Assembly (NCBI GenBank): GCA_016219485.1
Contig: JACRMX010000035.1
Location: forward strand, 1 to 33,235
From: Candidatus Aenigmatarchaeota archaeon
GTDB taxonomy: Archaea; Aenigmatarchaeota; Aenigmatarchaeia; GW2011-AR5; JACRMX01
Direction: 5' to 3'
DNA length: 33,235 bases
Shown here piece after piece: positions 31,196-33,235 of this stretch (position 1 is the first letter of the stretch; each line of letters begins with the position of its first letter). Under the pieces are notes generated by a model, which had not been told where the DNA came from, searched no databases, and worked only from the letters and a program-made list of their open reading frames with translations. The position numbers were made by a program, and so were the translations under genes.

Positions 31196-32017
31196 ATGGT
31201 TGTGTTTGTAAACAGGAAAATACTATCAGTTGTCTATGCACCGAGGCCAAAAGAAAGCAGAAAAGGAGATTTCGGGCGCGTTCTTGTTGTAGGCGGCTCA
31301 TATACAGGAGCTCCTGCGCTTGTTGCTATGGCAGCCCTGAGGTCCGGAGCAGACATAGTCAGGGTTGCTGCGCCATGGAAACAGGCAGGCATAATTGCAG
31401 GATTTTCCCCGAATATAATAACAGAGGAGCTGGACTCATCACACATAGAAAGCCAGCATGTTAAAAATTTAATTGAGCTTTCAAAAAAATCCGATGTGAT
31501 TTCCATAGGATCCGGGCTTGGGGAGAAGTCAAAACCAGCAGCAAAATCGTTCATAAGCAAATGCGATAAGCCGATGGTTGTGGACGCTGAGGCTATCCCG
31601 CTTCTCAGGGGTATAAAGAAGAAGCATGTAATAATCACGCCGCATGCAACCGAATTTGAAATGCTTGCAGGAGAACATCTTCCAAAAAAACTGGAAGAGA
31701 GAACAGCTGCTGTTGAAAAGCTATCTTCAAAACTCGGAACCATATTGCTAAAAGGTCCGGTTGACATAATTTCAAACGGCATAAAAACAGCGCACAACAC
31801 GACAGGAAACCCTTACATGACTGTTGGTGGCACAGGCGATGTGCTCGCAGGCATATGTGCATCCCTTCTTGCGCAAAAGACAGATGTATTCTATGCTGCA
31901 TGCGCTGCTGCTTACATAAATGGTTTTGCCGGGGATCTGGCAGCAAAACGTCTTGGCCCCTCAATGCTTGCGACAGATGTGGTGGACGAGATAGCCAATG
32001 CAATAAGGATCAGATAA
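31196..32017 (+). CDS. nnrD: ADP-dependent NAD(P)H-hydrate dehydratase (NnrD domain only)
   Basis: Repairs damaged NAD(P)HX back to NAD(P)H. 273 residues with the ribokinase-like CARKD fold: KGDFGRVLVVGGSYTGAPALVAMAAL, VSIGSGLG-like stretch, KPMVVDAEAIPLL, IITPHATEFEML, LLKGPVDIIS and NPYMTVGGTGDVLAGI with the catalytic Asp. The epimerase (NnrE) half, fused in many archaea, is absent here. A TTTTAATAG box is about 28 nt before the start. It diverges from gap, which is itself a source of NADHX, so the pairing makes sense. Confidence 0.93.
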   Translation: MVVFVNRKILSVVYAPRPKESRKGDFGRVLVVGGSYTGAPALVAMAALRSGADIVRVAAPWKQAGIIAGFSPNIITEELDSSHIESQHVKNLIELSKKSDVISIGSGLGEKSKPAAKSFISKCDKPMVVDAEAIPLLRGIKKKHVIITPHATEFEMLAGEHLPKKLEERTAAVEKLSSKLGTILLKGPVDIISNGIKTAHNTTGNPYMTVGGTGDVLAGICASLLAQKTDVFYAACAAAYINGFAGDLAAKRLGPSMLATDVVDEIANAIRIR

Positions 32018-32159
32018 TTTTTGTCATCGTTGTGGATGAGCATACAGGGCATTTGGCTGTTCTATATGCCCATTCGAATTCACATTCTTTACAGTGCCAT
32101 GCCTCTAAATATGTCTTATTATATTTTTTCTTGGCCACTTTATCACCCAGATTCCACAC
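32010..32159 (-). CDS. 49-residue zinc-ribbon protein
   Basis: A GTG-started frame encodes two CxxC knuckles: AWHCKECEFEWAYRT and AKCPVCSSTTM, a compact zinc ribbon, after a Lys-rich start (KVAKKKYNKTYLEAW). An in-frame stop lies upstream and there is no ATG start, so a shorter product from the later GTG (VAKKKY) is possible. Its end overlaps nnrD by 8 bp in convergent fashion. GCTATAAG about 36 nt upstream could be its promoter. Function unknown; such ribbons often bind RNA or protein partners in translation or transcription. Confidence 0.55.
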   Translation of the reverse strand: MWNLGDKVAKKKYNKTYLEAWHCKECEFEWAYRTAKCPVCSSTTMTKII

Positions 32160-32268
32160 ATTCGTGACCCTACCCCAAAAGAATCAATATTACTTATAGC
32201 TTTCCTGCTATTTAAAGAAATTTTTTTATATTCGGTATAAATTATTAATGCAACATCATAATAAATGT

Positions 32269-32847
32269 ATGAGGCTCATTTTGGTTAGGCATGGCGAAAC
32301 AGATGAAAATGCAAAAGAAATTGTGCAGGGGCATACGGATACGCTGCTGAACGAAAAGGGGAAAGAGCAGGCCAGAAAAGTTTCGCTAAGGCTCAAGGAT
32401 GAAAAAATAGATATGATTTTTTCAAGCGACCTCAGGAGAGCAAGGGAAACAGCAGAAGAAATATCCAAATTTCATAACGTTCCTGTGAAACTATCAAAAG
32501 AGCTCAGGGAAAGGAATTACGGATCTGTTGAGCTCAAATTCGTAAGAGAGTATAGTGATATACTTGAAAAAAGCGGAAAAGCCAGATACGCCTTTAAGCC
32601 CGAAGGCGGAGAAAGTTTCCCAGATGTCGTGGAACGTGCAAAAAGATTTCTTGAAAAAATTCAGAAATACGAAGGCAAAACTGTTGTTATAGTCTCCCAT
32701 GGAGGTTTCATAAGAATGCTTCTCAGTCTACTCACAGGAAAGAGCATGGAAGAGGCGGGCTCAATAAAAATTTACAATACCGCTGTAAGCATAATCGAAG
32801 CTGACAAAGAGCATATAATAAACTGTACAAAGCATCTCGATCAGTAA
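32269..32847 (+). CDS. Histidine phosphatase / phosphoglycerate mutase-like protein
   Basis: About 192 residues. The N-terminal LILVRHGETDENAKEIVQGHTD contains the RHG phospho-acceptor His, FSSDLRRARETAEEI the second Arg, and VVIVSHGGFIRMLLSLL the second catalytic His. Cofactor-dependent phosphoglycerate mutase, α-ribazole phosphatase and broad phosphatases share this pattern; the small size favours a phosphatase, although a role in lower glycolysis with gap and pgk is possible. The start at 32269 directly precedes the RHG strand; the ATG at 32248 would add seven residues. It overlaps the convergent glnA by 7 bp. Confidence 0.88.
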   Translation: MRLILVRHGETDENAKEIVQGHTDTLLNEKGKEQARKVSLRLKDEKIDMIFSSDLRRARETAEEISKFHNVPVKLSKELRERNYGSVELKFVREYSDILEKSGKARYAFKPEGGESFPDVVERAKRFLEKIQKYEGKTVVIVSHGGFIRMLLSLLTGKSMEEAGSIKIYNTAVSIIEADKEHIINCTKHLDQ

Positions 32848-33235
32848 ATATCCATGTACTTATCCAGTTCCCATCTGGTTACCTGTGTTTTGAATTCATC
32901 CCATTCGCTCGTTTTTATTTTAATATACCTGTCAAACAGGTGGCTTCCAAGCGTTTCGCGAATAAGGCCGTCTCTTTTCATTTCGTTCAGCGCCTCGAAC
33001 AGGGAGGATGGTAAAATGTCTATATTTCTGTTTATCAGGCTTTCACTATCAAGCTTATAGACATCCTCCTCAATAGGCTCTGGCGGCTGTAGTCCCTTTC
33101 TTATTCCATCCAGACCAGCCCTGAGCATCACTGCAAATGCCAGGTAGGGGTTGCATGACGGGTCAGGGCATCTCAGCTCAATCCTTGCTGATTTTGGCCT
33201 TTGCTTGAACCACTGCGGAACTCTTATCAGTGCTG
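32841..33235 (-). CDS. glnA: Glutamine synthetase type I, C-terminal part (gene cut by window edge)
   Basis: The frame is open to the window end and reads ALIRVPQWFKQRPKSARIEL, CPDPSCNPYLAFAVMLRAGL, then the C-terminal helical region ending in WELDKYMDIY. These match the last ~130 residues of GSI, including the Arg/Glu set of the active site (ARIELRCPDPS). The tail shows EDVYKLDSESL rather than the adenylylation-loop Tyr motif of enteric GS, so regulation by adenylylation is unlikely. It makes glutamine from glutamate and ammonia. It is convergent with the phosphatase gene. Confidence 0.94.
   Translation of the reverse strand, partial: ALIRVPQWFKQRPKSARIELRCPDPSCNPYLAFAVMLRAGLDGIRKGLQPPEPIEEDVYKLDSESLINRNIDILPSSLFEALNEMKRDGLIRETLGSHLFDRYIKIKTSEWDEFKTQVTRWELDKYMDIY

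Noticed and set aside
31196-32017. nnrD as a full Nnr bifunctional protein
   Set aside because: Only the dehydratase domain is present; there is no room for the epimerase domain upstream.

Overview
This window is archaeal. It carries Nop5 and fibrillarin (C/D sRNP), ribosomal protein S17e, pelota, Pth2, an archaeal-type IleRS, an ADP-dependent sugar kinase, AMP phosphorylase with ribose-1,5-bisphosphate isomerase, TrmB, and tRNA genes with introns. Many genes have a TATA-like box about 25-30 nt before the start codon, as expected for leaderless archaeal mRNAs. Several core enzymes are of bacterial type: phosphomevalonate kinase, type 1 IPP isomerase, class II HMG-CoA reductase and class I GAPDH. 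With compact proteins, overlapping genes and tRNA introns at unusual positions, this suggests a DPANN-like lineage. That placement is inference; no rRNA gene is present to settle it.

Layout. 1-1335: isoprenoid genes (partial phosphomevalonate kinase, IPP isomerase). 1557-3411: S17e diverging from the nop5-fibrillarin operon. 3465-8953: DHH phosphoesterase, ileS and citramalate synthase on the minus strand. 9004-10421: a possible C/D sRNA, tRNA-His, a Cys-rich lipoprotein and a membrane-anchored PLD nuclease. 10628-13794: an AT-rich accessory island with two tiny membrane proteins, a frameshifted IS6-like transposase, a ribbon-helix-helix regulator with two palindromes upstream, and a DNA methyltransferase converging on an HNH nuclease (probable restriction-modification system). 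13903-17314: HMG-CoA reductase, then pelota-pth2-truD, where truD is broken. 17345-19929: a second AT-rich segment with a TrmB regulator divergent from a B12-type radical SAM enzyme. 20050-23721: ADP-dependent kinase, a conserved coiled-coil protein, a membrane protein and four intron-containing tRNAs (Leu, Gly, two Ser). 23859-27762: tRNA thiolase, ATP-cone nuclease, and the AMP phosphorylase/R15P isomerase pair. 27941-33235: DUF362 ferredoxin, pgk, gap, NAD(P)HX dehydratase, a small zinc ribbon, a histidine phosphatase and the end of glutamine synthetase.

Two families of dispersed palindromic elements run through the intergenic DNA. Family A (4 copies, about 130-190 bp) has terminal inverted repeats around a strong pyrimidine/purine hairpin. 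Family B (5 clear copies plus degenerate ones, about 55-85 bp) consists of two adjacent hairpins joined by ATGCAT (or ATACAT/ATGTAT) and usually ended by AATGT. The stem sequences differ between copies while pairing is kept. One B copy sits inside the loop of an A copy. These elements, the unusual tRNA introns at non-anticodon positions, and the two accessory cassettes are the most interesting parts of the window.
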